Assembly: GCF_905147365.1 (NCBI RefSeq)
Contig: NC_056408.1
Coordinates: forward strand, 5,022,001 to 5,086,000
Length of the DNA stretch: 64,000 nt
Origin: Aricia agestis
Taxonomy: Eukaryota; Arthropoda; Insecta; Lepidoptera; Lycaenidae
Direction: 5' to 3'
Part shown: piece after piece, positions 44,405-55,800 of the stretch
Layout of the letters: the number at the start of each line of letters is the position of its first letter
How positions within the stretch are numbered: the first letter of the stretch is position 1
The notes under the pieces: generated by a model
What the model was told of the DNA's origin: nothing
The model's database searches: none
What the model saw: the letters and a program-made list of their open reading frames with translations, nothing else
Position numbers and translations under genes: made by a program

Positions 44405-47037
44405 ACTACCCTTAAATGCAATTCATTGTGCTCCCAATAGTAAACCATCTCTTCTAGATGTAATAATTGTAGCATCCTCGACAATGATATCAAAACATGG
44501 TCAGTACAATGCTGACATGTTCTCGTGTCATGATCTGATTTTTGCATCATGTAAGATTAAACCGCCCAAACTTAAACATAAGACACGTATGGTTCGTAGT
44601 TTTATTGGAATGGACCTGGACAAGTTGTGTGCTGATGCTCGTAGTCTGGATTGGTCTCCGGTTACTGAAGCAGATAACATCGATGATAAAATAGAAACTT
44701 TTACATCCATTATTACAAAACTTTATGACACCCATCACCCCTTAAGCCAGTTAGACTAAAACATTTACCTGCACCTTGGTTATCCAATGAAATTAAGGAA
44801 TTAATTGTTAGCAAACACCGTGCCAAGGCTGCTTACAGACGACATAACACTGATGAATATCACAAAAAATACATAAAAATTCGCAACTGCTGTAATACTT
44901 TGTGTCGAGATGCACAGAGGCGATACATACATTCGTCGGTAGAAAGTGGTGGGACAGCTAAAACCTGGAAATTTTTAAAGTCGCTGGGTATAGCTAATCG
45001 AAGTGGACAGGTTCGTCAATACAGGACTTGAGGAACTCAATAAATTTTTCTCATCGTCATCAGCAGCATTGAGTGCGACTGACAAAACCGAAACCCTACG
45101 CCATCTATCTTTGCAGCCCCCTGAAAGTTATTCTCCTTTTTGTTTCAGTCCAGTTACTCTGAGTGAGGTTAAGAAAAATATACTGTCGATTTCATACAGT
45201 GCGGTTGGTTGCAGCGGTGAACTTGGTCGAAACATGACTGCACCAATAATAGACATAATTTGTCCTATTTTAACAGACATACTCAATTATTCATTATTAA
45301 CAGGTACCTTTCCAGAACCATGGAAAAGAACGGAAATTATCCCATTACCCAAAAATTCTAACCCACAATCCTGTAAAGACTATCGACCAATTTCTATTTT
45401 ACCATTTTTGTCAAAAGTACTGGAGCGTCTAGTCCATCACCAGGTTGTAAACTTTTTAAACAGGTTAGAATTTTTTAACCCCCAGCATTCTGGATCTGGA
45501 TTCCGTCCTGGCCATAGCACCTCAACAGCATTAATAAAGGTAACCGACGATATCCGACGGGCCATGGCCAACGACGAATTAACAATTTTAACACTTTTGG
45601 ATTTTACTAATGCTTTTAACACCGTTGATCATGATATTCTCCTACAACTCCTGATCTCCATGAATTTTTCCCCTACCGTAGTGGCATGGTTCCGTAGTTA
45701 TTTGTGTAACCGCAAACTACGTGTTGTGGTCGAGGATGACGCCTCAAAATGGTCAACAGTCATGGATGGAGTCCCTCAGGGCGGCGTTTTATCACCTTTA
45801 TTGTTTAGCATCTTTATTAACAGCATAATCAAAATAATTAACTTCTCGTGCTCTCACATGTATGCCGACGACCTGCAAATTTACCTTCACACACCTCTTA
45901 ATGACCTGCCATCAGCTATTGCAAGAACCAATGAAGACCTTAAAAGTATTTGTACTTGGTGTAAGTCTCGTGGGTTGGTTATAAATCCTGTCAAATCCCA
46001 AACAATTATAATTGGCAGTCCAAATCTTCTGATGAGAGCTCAAGTTCATAACCTTTGTCCTGTATTGGTTGATGGTAAAATGATTCCTTTCTCGCAAACT
46101 GTCAAAAACCTCAGGATTCATCTCGACTCAACGTCGTCTTGGAACAAGCCCATTAGTGAGACCAGTAGAAGAGTATTTGGTGCATGGAGTGCGTTGAGGC
46201 GCTTCCAAAAATTTTTGCCGATTCCGACTAAAATCCTGCATGCAGAATCGCTCTTATTGCCCATACTCGATTACGCTGACATATGTTTCAAAAATATTAC
46301 AGAGGAGCAGCGAAATAAACTTGAGCGCCTCCAAAACCTTTGCATACGATTTATTTTCGATTTGCGAAAATATGATCACATTTCCCAATTTTGTGTCAAA
46401 CTCAAGTGGAGTGCCAATCCGACTTCGGCGGAATGCTCACATACTGTCGTGTCTATATCATATTTTGTATGACCCTAAGACACCACCCTACTTAAAAGAA
46501 AGGTTTACATTTTTAGATGACAGTGTTAAAACATTTTGAAACACTAATACGAGTATGTCACTAATACCACCCACTCGTAATACAGAATTTTATGACTCTT
46601 CATTCACAGCTCGTGCTGTCAGTCTGTAGAACAAATTATCCATATCTTTGAGACGTGCTCAGTCCTCGTACGTTTTTAAAAATGGCGTCAAGGAACATTT
46701 TTTGTCACAGTTAGTCCATAATAACTGATAATTACCTGTATTGTATTATTCCTATTTATTTATGTTTGTATGTATATTTATAATTATGTATGTATATTGT
46801 ATGTATATATTTGTAATATACTTATATATTTAAAAAAAAGTATACTCCTAGCTGTCTATGTAGTCACCTACCATCTATTACTACTGTTACGTCATAGTTT
46901 TACAATAAAGGTTGTCTGGAAGAAATCGCTTATAGCGATAAGGCCGCCTTTTTTACTTCTTACTCTTATAGTTACTATGTTTTGTATGTCATATTTGTTT
47001 TGGTGCAATAAAGTATTTTTCATTCATTCATTCATTC
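44405..47037 (+). pseudogene. CR1-superfamily non-LTR retrotransposon, 5'-truncated
   Basis: Order: end of the endonuclease (SCHDLIFASCK, 44405-44759), linker in a second frame (44757-45045), reverse transcriptase (45003-46410) with FPEPWKRTEIIPLPK, KDYRPISILPFLSKVLERLV, GFRPGHSTSTALIKV, DFTNAFNTVDH, GVPQGGVLSPLLFSIFIN, YADDLQIYL, then a C-terminal part in a third frame (RLRRNAHILSCLYHILYD, about 46410-46540) and a last piece with one internal stop (46541-46725). At least three frameshifts. The 3' region has gaagaaatcgcttatagcga and ends in an ATTC tail. AACTT is duplicated at 44400-44404 and 47038-47042. The active-site YADD is intact; the protein is not. Confidence 0.9.
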
Positions 47038-47596
47038 AACTTCACTCGATAGAAAAAAATCCCAAAGTTACCTCTTCTTTTAACGAAATTGCCATGCTAT
47101 TTAATTTTTGTAGTGAATTAAAGACAAAGAATATTATATCTAGGGCGTTTCGTTTCTTTGACTCCATTCAATTGGTGTATAAAATAAAGACGATCAAAAA
47201 ACTATAAAATTGCAGGCGCAAAGTGTGTGACTGAAAGCGTACCAGCCGAACCTTTGCGCCTGCAATTTTATAGTTTTTTGATCGTAGTTTTTTTATACAT
47301 CAATTAAATCGAGTCAAAGAAATGAAACGCCCTAGATATATTCTTGGTCTTTAATTCAGTACAAAAATTATCTGAAAATTCCAAATAATTTGGACATAGT
47401 ATGGCAATTTCGTTAAAATAAGAGGTAACTTTGGGATTTTTTTCTATCGAGTGAAGTTCATGATATTGTGTAATGGAATATAAATTCCACTGTGTTAGAT
47501 CCTTAACTAACACATATATTTTTTCAGAATTTAGATTACCATATTTTTATGTCTCCTGTCACTTTTAAATCTTGAAAATCGTCCGTTTCTGGGAAT

Positions 47597-47828
47597 CTAG
47601 AATCAAGAATCAAGATCATATTTTATTCACAGATATGTAGTCAAAAGTGTAACATGGTTATAATAGTTCTAAGTTCTAACATATCCTACCATAACAATGG
47701 TGTGTGAATATCATTACTGTATACAGAATAAATTAAAATAACATGAGGCAAAACAATTTAACATTTTTCATAAATTATTAATTAGATTTCCTAAAGTGCA
47801 TTGTGTATGCATATAATATAATTATTAT
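47597..47828 (-). mobile_element. 5'-truncated retroposon in the right arm
   Basis: On the minus strand the 3' end reads gaataaaatatgatcttgat tcttgattctag, a simple-repeat tail after an aataaa signal. GGAAT is duplicated at 47592-47596 and 47829-47833. No coding part left. Confidence 0.8.
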
Positions 47829-47843
47829 GGAATACAGGGCCTT

Positions 47844-48209
47844 AAAGCACGCGGTCGGTGATAGACGTACGAACTTTAAGCACACGGGTTTTAAGGTGGC
47901 GCCACGGCCGCGTTAAAGTAAAAAATTGTTTTGGATATGTTTTAGATCACTTGTTCTCTATGAGAGGCCGGGCCGGTTATAAAAGTTGAGCAATCGTGTT
48001 ATGCTTAGGGTAATTTAAAGATAAAGACATGATGAATACTGACAATGAACTTTAATTTATTAACTTTAGTCATTGTTGAGAAAAATCGATATCGCCGCAG
48101 CCAAAGATCGTCGAGCCATAAGTCCGCGTACTTACTCGTATGTCTGTCACCCCTTAAAGAGCTTTTACTTATTTATTCCATTATAATTTAAACAAACCTA
48201 TTATCTAGC
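47844..48209. other. Unassigned DNA
   Basis: tagacgtacgaact (47866) also occurs just left of the foldback (43577). It may be part of an older repeat into which the foldback inserted. Confidence 0.35.
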
Positions 48210-48310
48210 TATATATAGAATTATTTTTTTATTTCTAATAATTTTCCCGGTACTAAAGCCTTTATTTATGAAAAAAATAATTTTCAAATTGTTAGTTACC
48301 CACTTCAAGC
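48210..48310 (+). repeat. Dispersed repeat P, copy 2
   Basis: aataattttcccgg (48237-48250), ctaaagcc, gttagttacccacttc as in copy 1 (10235) and copy 3 (55715). Confidence 0.5.
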
Positions 48311-51299
48311 GCTCATGTCTTCGTTTGTTTGTCGCACATCAAACGGCGGGTTTTGTTATCACCTCATAAAAGCAATCAATGGGTTTTCCGGTCGTTGTTG
48401 AAAGAATCTTTGATTGCAATTAGGGTCAATCACCTTAAGACTAATTTTAACACCTCTCTCCTTGTGTACGAGTTTTGAATTTTTGCATTGAATTGTATTT
48501 GAATTACTTTTCATTCACTTTTTTTTACGGTTTCACAGTTAAAATAAATTTTTATTTACTAATATTAAAAATTATTGTGTAAAAACTAAATACGTACGTT
48601 AAATGTTTGAACATTCTAAGAGAAATATAATATTAAATACCTAAAAGTTAGCTTATCAAAATATATAATATTGAAATACGATAAACTTATAAAGTTGGAG
48701 TAAAATAACATTTTATGTTGGTAGCGATAGCAAAAAAAATACACTACGCAGCGTAGAGCTACAGTTGACAACAGCTGCACGATACGTCTCGGTGTGACCT
48801 CGCCCTTACGGATAACTCTTTTAAATGAAATAGCCATTATTTTTAAAGACTTTCCAATTTCCACAAAGGCAATATTGAAAATTTTCTCGGCCGTAAAACT
48901 CAAAAAGATGACAGAAAAGGTCCTTTCCTCATTTCGTTGAAGATTCGTCTTTAAATATCTCTTGTTACAGCGGGTCGCGTGTTTACGAAATTAAATTGTC
49001 TCTTAGGGTAAGTGCTCGACTAACTACGACAATGAAAGATGATCTACAAAAATGTACAACGGAAATTTTTCTAAAGGAATTTGTTTAAGAGCTCAGAGTA
49101 CTTCTTTCATTTTGGACTCTAGACAATTAAAGCGAAATGGGATTAGCGTTGAATGGCGATCTTGAGAATGGGATGTAAGGGTAGGTTCACAATGTAGCGT
49201 GATGAATGATGATGCAATGCAATTTTAAATGAGCTATTGAATAGGCAGGCAGCGAGTCTGCCAATTCAATGTGTAGTTCAGTTTTATATTGTTCGTTTAA
49301 ATTTATACAAATAAATATTTTGGATTGTTTTATTTTTAAGCGTTCCTGAGTTCAGATACTTTTTAATAACGTAATATTACGAAATATTAATAAAGTTATA
49401 GTAGGTACCTACACACTGTCAAAATGAAAACTTTTTCCAATCATTGCAGTTCCCAAAGTGATTTTCATTTACATTTCTGGGGACGAAACACGACAATAAA
49501 CACAACAATTTGAAACACAATATTGTTATAAAAAGGCTTTGGGGTTGAGCGTTGGAGTTAACTCGAGCTTACACCAGGACGTGACAGACGCCCGATCCAG
49601 GAATAATGCATAGGATGAATCTTTATTACACCAGTAAATGCTAAGTTTTTATAAGCAGAAATTACCTGAATTAAAATAGCGTGGTAAAATGTTCTCTATA
49701 ATAATTATTAAAATATTAACTTAAGTAATCTTAAAATAGTCTCCGATTCAAGACTCTTATAAGTGTTGGGTACCACAATATTGAACTGTTAAATTTCCTG
49801 TACTCAACCTTTCATAAAAATGAAATATTTGCTAAGGACATTCTCGCTTATGTCAAACAGATAAAAAAACAATACGTAAATGGTACGATTTTTTTTTCAT
49901 ATTTTTATTTTACAGAGGCTTTTAACACTCAGTGTTAATGTCAGCCTCCCAGTGATGGCTTCCCGGTGAGTTATAGTACTTATTGACGGCCCAGCGACAG
50001 CGGACAGCCTATATATTTACTTCTATTTCCTTTGAACAAGATGCAAAATGCAAGTGCATTGTTTGGGGCTCCTACGTTTCATAGATCGGGTGTTTTCGTG
50101 ATTACGACAGTTAGCGAAGATTTGCATGCGCATTTTTAATTTGAGAGTACTGTACACTGACACACATACAAACAGACAGCACATCCAACTTACCCCTCTT
50201 TTGTCAATACCAAAAGTAAGAATCACACAATAAACACGAATCTATCGACATCTTTTAAGCTAAAACCCATCAAGCCTTCCAGGCTAAAGAATTTGCCATA
50301 CAAACTTATTACATACATACTCTCGAAAAATATAATGCTCCTGGCGCAGTGGGATATAGGACATTTTGTGCCTCATCTCACGCCTTACACTACAAAGTCC
50401 AGTTTCCATGTAAATTAAACTAGAATTCACCCCATATATTGTTCAAAGTGGGACCCGGCGGAATTTATTATTCCAATAAAACGGACGTAAAATAAATTAC
50501 GGAATCTAATATCGCTCTCGACTGGTACCTTCACTAAATACCGTATTGATAACGATTGTTAAAGGGTTCCAGTTTGTTTCGACCAAATAAAATTAATTAG
50601 GAATAAAATAATTGGAATTTGTTGTTTGGCGGCGTTGTTTTTACGTCTGTTTTGTTGTTCTTGTTACATTATATGAGAGAAATTATTTTTTTATTTATTT
50701 TTATTTATCAATTAACTATAAAGAATGGCCGGATGGTAAAATTCCGTGTAGTGCACAAACGCCCTATCTCGGGCCTACGTTATTTGGTCGGGTTATGCCA
50801 ATGCAAAATGTCAAAGCAATTGAAATTTCATATTGCCTAGTGTCCAAGCTTTACAAATAATATATTCTGTTGCACGGCCTGATTAAATGAAAAAGTAAAA
50901 AAAATCAGAGCACAGTAATATCCATAAGCTTGGAACACTACAGAACTAAAGAAATAAATCTTGACCCCACATGTAAAATATCACAATGGACCCTTGTCCC
51001 TTATAAGGTCATATTTACCCTTCTGTTTGCACTTGGTCTTTTCCATGCGAATTAATTCCATACTTGGTAGAATTAGGCTGTGTATTTAGGATGTACTGTA
51101 TTATGTCAATACGGGATCCACAAAGCTTGCTAAACTTTTGCATTTTAACCACGGCAAAAGATATGTAAATAAGGAACTTACGCGCTGAATTTGTTTTTTT
51201 TAAGGCTATCTCTGAATTTTAGTGTGTATTTTTTTAATTCTAACAACAATTTTGTTTTTACAGTTACTATTTACTAAGGTACTTTCTGATCAATGCTGC
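48311..51299. other. 3-kb stretch without recognised features
   Basis: No repeat ends, tRNA-like boxes, Helitron ends or protein-like splicing segments were found. Possibly the oldest or most unique DNA of the window, and the best place for unseen regulatory sequence. Confidence 0.4.
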
Positions 51300-51302
51300 A
51301 AT

Positions 51303-51690
51303 AAGCGACCGCGACGCGAAAAAAAAAATAAAATAAAATGCCACTTTATTTTGCTCTACGCCAGTGTCTAAACACAGTATGCCGAATTTCCGCGGCAGAA
51401 ATTCCGCATGATTACGTCAGCAATGTCAAACGAATGTACAATATAAAGCGACGGAATTTCGGCATGGTGTGTCATCGGTAATTTAAAATACATTGCAGGC
51501 GGAATTAAGCCGAACTTCCGCCGTGGAAATTCGGCATAGTGTGTTTAGACAGCAGCGCGCGGCGGCATGGGTCGTTATACCAATGTTGTGTTGGTAGGAA
51601 AAGAAACCTATATCAAAAAGTGTAATTTTATAATTTATTTGAATTTTTGTCTGTCGCGGTCGCTTCCGGCAAAGATCGGAAAGTCACGTT
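51303..51690. mobile_element. MITE (GCGACCGCGAC ends) containing a family T MITE
   Basis: The outer pair taagcgaccgcgac (51303) and gtcgcggtcgctt (51653) continues into ccggcaaagatcggaaagtc, a word shared inverted with 27569. The family T copy inside is 51364-51551. Confidence 0.6.
51364..51551. mobile_element. MITE family T, copy 2
   Basis: gtgtctaaacacagtatgcc ... ggcatagtgtgtttagaca. Shares catggtgtgtcatcggtaat and aaaatacattgcaggcgg. Confidence 0.85.
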
Positions 51691-52153
51691 TAGTGTAGTA
51701 TGTCTTTAGCTTTATGTTATTTACTTGAGCTTTGAACTTCGTTGTAAATAATTCGTTCTACGATTTCCAGTGGAATAATATGTTCCATTTGTTCGTTATG
51801 TACTCTTATTGTTCTTATTTCCTCTGCTATAAAATCCACCTCTATATGCATTGTGTTGCTAGGACATGATATAATATACGGACATACAAGAGTTGTTTGT
51901 AATTTATGCAGGCACTAGATCTATAACAAAATCCTACTTTGGGTTCACCATTTTCGGGCAATAAATAATGTTATTACAATAGTTATAATTTCAGCTCTGC
52001 GGATGGGCAATAAGATCCTACCCTTACAAACAGTTTTGTTTACAGTGTCAGAAATTATTTACTTGGGTATACTAGCTTGATAATAAATTCGTAAATCAAC
52101 TAAAGACATTCTCTGTACATTTACTACTGTTTTGGATAAAGACATGATTTTAT
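51691..52153. other. Unassigned AT-rich DNA
   Basis: Nothing recognised. Confidence 0.4.
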
Positions 52154-52464
52154 ACCTGGGAGAGCCATACTTCGGCACGAATGGGCCGGCTCGACCGGAG
52201 AAATACCACGTTCTCATAGAAAACCGGCGTGAAACAGCGCTTGCGAGTGAGTGAGTTTACCGGAGGCCCATCCCCTACCTTATTCCCTTCCCTACCTTCC
52301 CCTATTCCCTTCCCTTCCCTACTCTCCCCTATTACCCTATTCCCTCTTAAAAGGTCGGCAACGCACTTGCAGCTCTTCTGATGCTGCGAGTGTCCATGGG
52401 CGACGGAAGTTGCTTTCCATCAGGTGACCCGTTTGCTCGTTTGCCCCCTTATTTCATAAAAAAA
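52154..52464 (+). mobile_element. GC-rich A-tailed retroposon, copy 8
   Basis: acctgggagagccatac to A-tail. Lacks the ctgtgtttcgccga segment after gcgcttgcg. Confidence 0.85.
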
Positions 52465-52558
52465 GACGTTTTGGCTCGATTGTAATATCGCGATGTAGCG
52501 CGAGCGATCAAACTGCGCATTCGGGTGGGCGAATTACACCGAAAAATAATTATTCTCA

Positions 52559-52920
52559 GTGTCTAAACACACTAGGCCGAAAAAACGCTGCCGAATTTCG
52601 GCATGATTACGCTTGCAATGTATTTTAGTGTCTAAACACACTAGGCCGAAGTTACGCGGCGTTATGATTACGGCCGCAATGTATTTTAAATTACCGTTGA
52701 CATACTATTCCGTCACGTTCCGTCCGTATTTTGTATGCGTTTGACATTGCGGACGTAATCATGCAGAATTTACGCCGCGTAACTTCGGCCTAGTGTGTTT
52801 AGACACTTAAACTACTGATGACATACCATGCCGAAATTACGTCGCGTTAAATCGTATGCGTAGAGCATTGCAGGCGTAATCATGCCGAACTTCGGCCGCG
52901 TATTTTCGGTGTTTAGACAC
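52559..52920. mobile_element. MITE family T, copy 3, split by another family T copy
   Basis: Outer ends gtgtctaaacacactagg (52559) and cggtgtttagacac (to 52920). The interior is interrupted in its aatgtattttaaa word by the copy at 52628-52806. Confidence 0.88.
52628..52806. mobile_element. MITE family T, copy 4, nested, TTA target duplication
   Basis: gtgtctaaacacactaggcc ... ggcctagtgtgtttagacac. TTA at 52625-52627 and 52807-52809, as expected of PIF/Harbinger-type transposition. Confidence 0.9.
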
Positions 52921-53280
52921 TCTTACCTACTTGAAAAAAAAAATCAATATGTAAGTTTCCGTTGAGCGTAGAGTCGTCCAAGATGATTATTTTACTTTAT
53001 TTATGAGTATAAATGAGTAGTAGAATCGGAAATATCCGTAGTTAATTTTTAAATACCTTCCATTATTATGAATTACAGTTTCCATAGATATACAACATTT
53101 TGTTACTACCGACTTTTCATAATTCTGCGGAAGCCGAGTTCGCACTAACAGGTTTAATATAAAGGCGACAAAAAATGCCTTACTCCCGTATAATTAACTG
53201 CTTTCCGTTCACGATATTACAAAGAAGATTAAAGAAGTCTATTAACAGTAAAAAAAGTATTTTGTAAGCAGCAAAGTTTA
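52921..53280. other. Unassigned AT-rich DNA
   Basis: Nothing recognised. Confidence 0.4.
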
Positions 53281-53335
53281 TGTAATTTAAATAATAATTA
53301 TTATCAGTACTAAGATAATAATTATTTAAATTACA
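53281..53335. repeat. AT-rich hairpin
   Basis: tgtaatttaaataataatta ttatc and gataataattatttaaattaca around cagtacta. Confidence 0.85.
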
Positions 53336-53347
53336 TCAACTTTTTAT

Positions 53348-53680
53348 ACGTGGCAGAGCCATGCTTCGGCATGAATGGGCCGGCTCGACCGGAGAAATAC
53401 CACGTTCTCACAGAAAACCGGCGTGAAACAGCGCTTGCGCTGTGTTTCGCCGAGTGAGTGAGTTTACCGGAGGCCCAATCCCCTACCCTATTCCCTTCCC
53501 TATCCTCCCCTATTCCCTTCCCTTCCCATCGCTACCCTCCCCTATTACCCTATTCCCTCTTAAAAGGCCGGCAACGCACCTGCAGCTCTTCTGATACTGC
53601 GAGTGTCCATGGGCGACGGAAGTTGCTTTCCATCAGGTGACCCGTTTGCTCGTTTGCCCCCTTTTTTCATAAAAAAAAAA
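53348..53680 (+). mobile_element. GC-rich A-tailed retroposon, copy 9
   Basis: acgtggcagagccatgc to A-tail. aacttt before and after suggests the target duplication. Confidence 0.85.
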
Positions 53681-54832
53681 CTTTACTCTCAGTCTACTAT
53701 TTTATGCAATGCAGAGCTGCGTTGAGTGTTCGATCAGTTAGCTTTCGAACAAATAAAATTTTCTTCTCTTAATGTTGCATTACACTAATCGACGTAACAA
53801 TGTCATTAATTACAAAAAAAATTGGTGTGATTTGAGGTCCACAAGAGACGCAAAAAACCAATTATTGCCTATACAATCTACATGCTTTATTTTTACTGCT
53901 ATAAAATTGACGTGAATACTGAATTACATCAACAGTTGAATGAATAATTATTTAATAACTATACGGTAATCAAAATAATGCACACAATTTTAAACAAATG
54001 ACATTTCACCTAAAATTTTGTGCTTCAATTCGCCGTTTGGACTCTATCTACAAACGATAGCATAGAGCTTTAGCTAGGTCCTTGCTAATGGATTCATTGC
54101 TATTCTTCTTACTAATGTGTATAATCCTGCGGGTGGCAGTCTCTGTAACTTTATCATTTAAATCCTTTAAAACGAAGTGAATTACGACGTGAGGCAGTTT
54201 TTATGAAAAAGTCGAGTTCATTTGTTCGTCTAATCCCCGCTATTTGTGCAGTTTGGATTCGCTATGAGTTATGACCGGAGACAAATCTCTTTCTCTCGCT
54301 TAGGGTTGCCACAGAAAGAAAAAAATTAAGAAAATTTTGCGAATATTCCAACATAGAAGCAGACCAGAGAGAACAGAAAACCTACATAAAAAGCAGCATT
54401 GACATTGAAAAGACTTTTGTTTGCAAATCCTGTGTTGAGTTTTTATCCATTTGCCAACCCTACGGTAGTAGGTGCTTTATTATATGGGGACCATAAATTC
54501 CCAGTGAAATACAGACAAATGCCAGTGTATGAATTGGTCGGTTATCTTCGGAGCCAGTCCTGTGACGCTTTAAAAGAAAATTCATCACACATAAAAGGTA
54601 AAAGCGGTGAGAGAATAAGGGAATCATATAGAGTTTTAGAAATCAAGTGGTCATTTTTCAGCCCGAAAGCTCTTGGAAAATAGTACCTGTTAATAAAATT
54701 GACCCATTTTACGCGAAAGCGTGTTTGTTTGTCTTTTAACTTCACACTTAACCCCTAAGCCGATTTTGTTGAAATTTGATATTATGTGTTCTTTTAGTCT
54801 CGACAAAAAGTATGTTACAAAAAATATCATAG
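53681..54832. other. Unassigned DNA
   Basis: Near 54710-54800 cgcgaaagcgtgtttgtttg and agccgattttgttgaaattt look like a Helitron-type interior cut by the LTR that follows. A 94-codon frame at 54399-54683 has no support. Confidence 0.35.
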
Positions 54833-55265
54833 TGTTACGGACATATAGTGCCATCTAGCGTCAAACCAGCGAAACACAGACAGCATAAATCCCCTACTCG
54901 ATACTAGATGGCGTTAGGTGTACCTACGAGTATTTTCTAGAAATATTCCACACTTGTTTATGCAAATCGGGTTTGGAAAGGAATCTTCCGGAATATTCTG
55001 AGATTCGATCCGGCCCATATAAATAGTCGCAGGCAGACAGGCCGCTAGTTCAGTTTAATCGGAGCGATCTTCGAGGCGACTTCGAAGTAAAAACAAGTGA
55101 TCAATAGTGAGTGATAGCGAACCTACGACTCGGCTACAACCTAGGACAGTGATAGTGCTTAGTGTTTGGACATAGTGATTTGTGTGACCTAGTGTTAGTG
55201 TTAATAAAGTCTTCAAGAGAGTCAGCAGTCTTTCTCTCCAAATCCTCGAACCCTAGCACGTAACA
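54833..55265 (+). mobile_element. Solo LTR (Ty3/gypsy-like)
   Basis: 433 bp from TGTTACGGACATATAG to CACGTAACA (TG...CA ends). Core promoter visible: TATAAATA at 55018-55025 and a TCAGTT initiator at 55050-55055. Poly(A) signal aataaa at 55203-55208. No second LTR, primer-binding site or gag/pol nearby, so it is what recombination between two LTRs leaves. Flanks atag/atat match at 3 of 4. Assignment to Ty3/gypsy rests on the terminal bases and is tentative. Confidence 0.8.
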
Positions 55266-55714
55266 ATATTATATTCTTCAAAAGGCGCTATGAAGTTGTG
55301 GGTTCGATACTGCAATAGTTAGATACAGTACCGAATATAATTCTTCGTACAACTCCTGACGAACATTTCATCTAAATGCGTCTTTAAGGCGTCCGAACTT
55401 AATACAATTTCTTCACGAGGCTCGATGTAATAAAGAGAAGTGGAAATCTCGTAATAACAATAATTGCATCACCAGTTTCCTGTTTCAAATCCATTACTGT
55501 TATGACAGGTATAAAGTAATAGATAGCTGTAGGGACATCTGGGCCCTTGGATAACAATGTTTATATTTGAATATTTAATTTACATAAAAATTAAAAATAT
55601 GTAAACTTTAATAAAAAATCTGATTATCCAGTCAAATTCGTGCTAATACTAACTTAAGTACTTATATAACTTAGTTATACGTCTTTTAGCGGTTTTCATA
55701 GTCTCTCTCTTCAT
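55266..55714. other. Unassigned AT-rich DNA
   Basis: Nothing recognised. Confidence 0.4.
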
Positions 55715-55800
55715 ACATAAAATCCACATTTATTGATTACAAAAAATAATTTTCCCGGGTCCAAAGCTTTCCACCCACTTACCCACTTCTCTTCAATTAG
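55715..55800 (+). repeat. Dispersed repeat P, copy 3
   Basis: cataaaatccacatttattg, aataattttcccgg (55745-55758), ccaaagc, ttacccacttctc. Most similar to copy 1 in its first part. Confidence 0.5.

Larger units (their letters stand above)
43592..47843. mobile_element. Foldback DNA element containing three retrotransposon insertions
   Basis: Outer ends aaggccctgtattcccagaa and its inverse (to 47843). Removing the three insertions (43625-44282, 44405-47037, 47597-47828) leaves a roughly 725-bp element made of two arms of about 345 bp around a loop at 47224-47251. Arm matches include tgacaggagacataaaaata, gttagttaaggatctaa, cttcactcgatagaaaaaaa and ttgcaggcgcaaag. The repeated arms still read as one open frame (about 47304-47513, minus), with NPKVTSYFNEIAILCPNYLE. 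Confidence 0.9.

Noticed and set aside
47864..47934. GC-rich patch near gtggcgccacggccgcg as a possible promoter
   Set aside because: No initiator, TATA box or downstream coding sequence; only a short CG-rich palindrome.
54399..54683. 94-codon open frame
   Set aside because: Non-ATG start, no motif, no splice context or promoter, and one such frame is expected in this much sequence.
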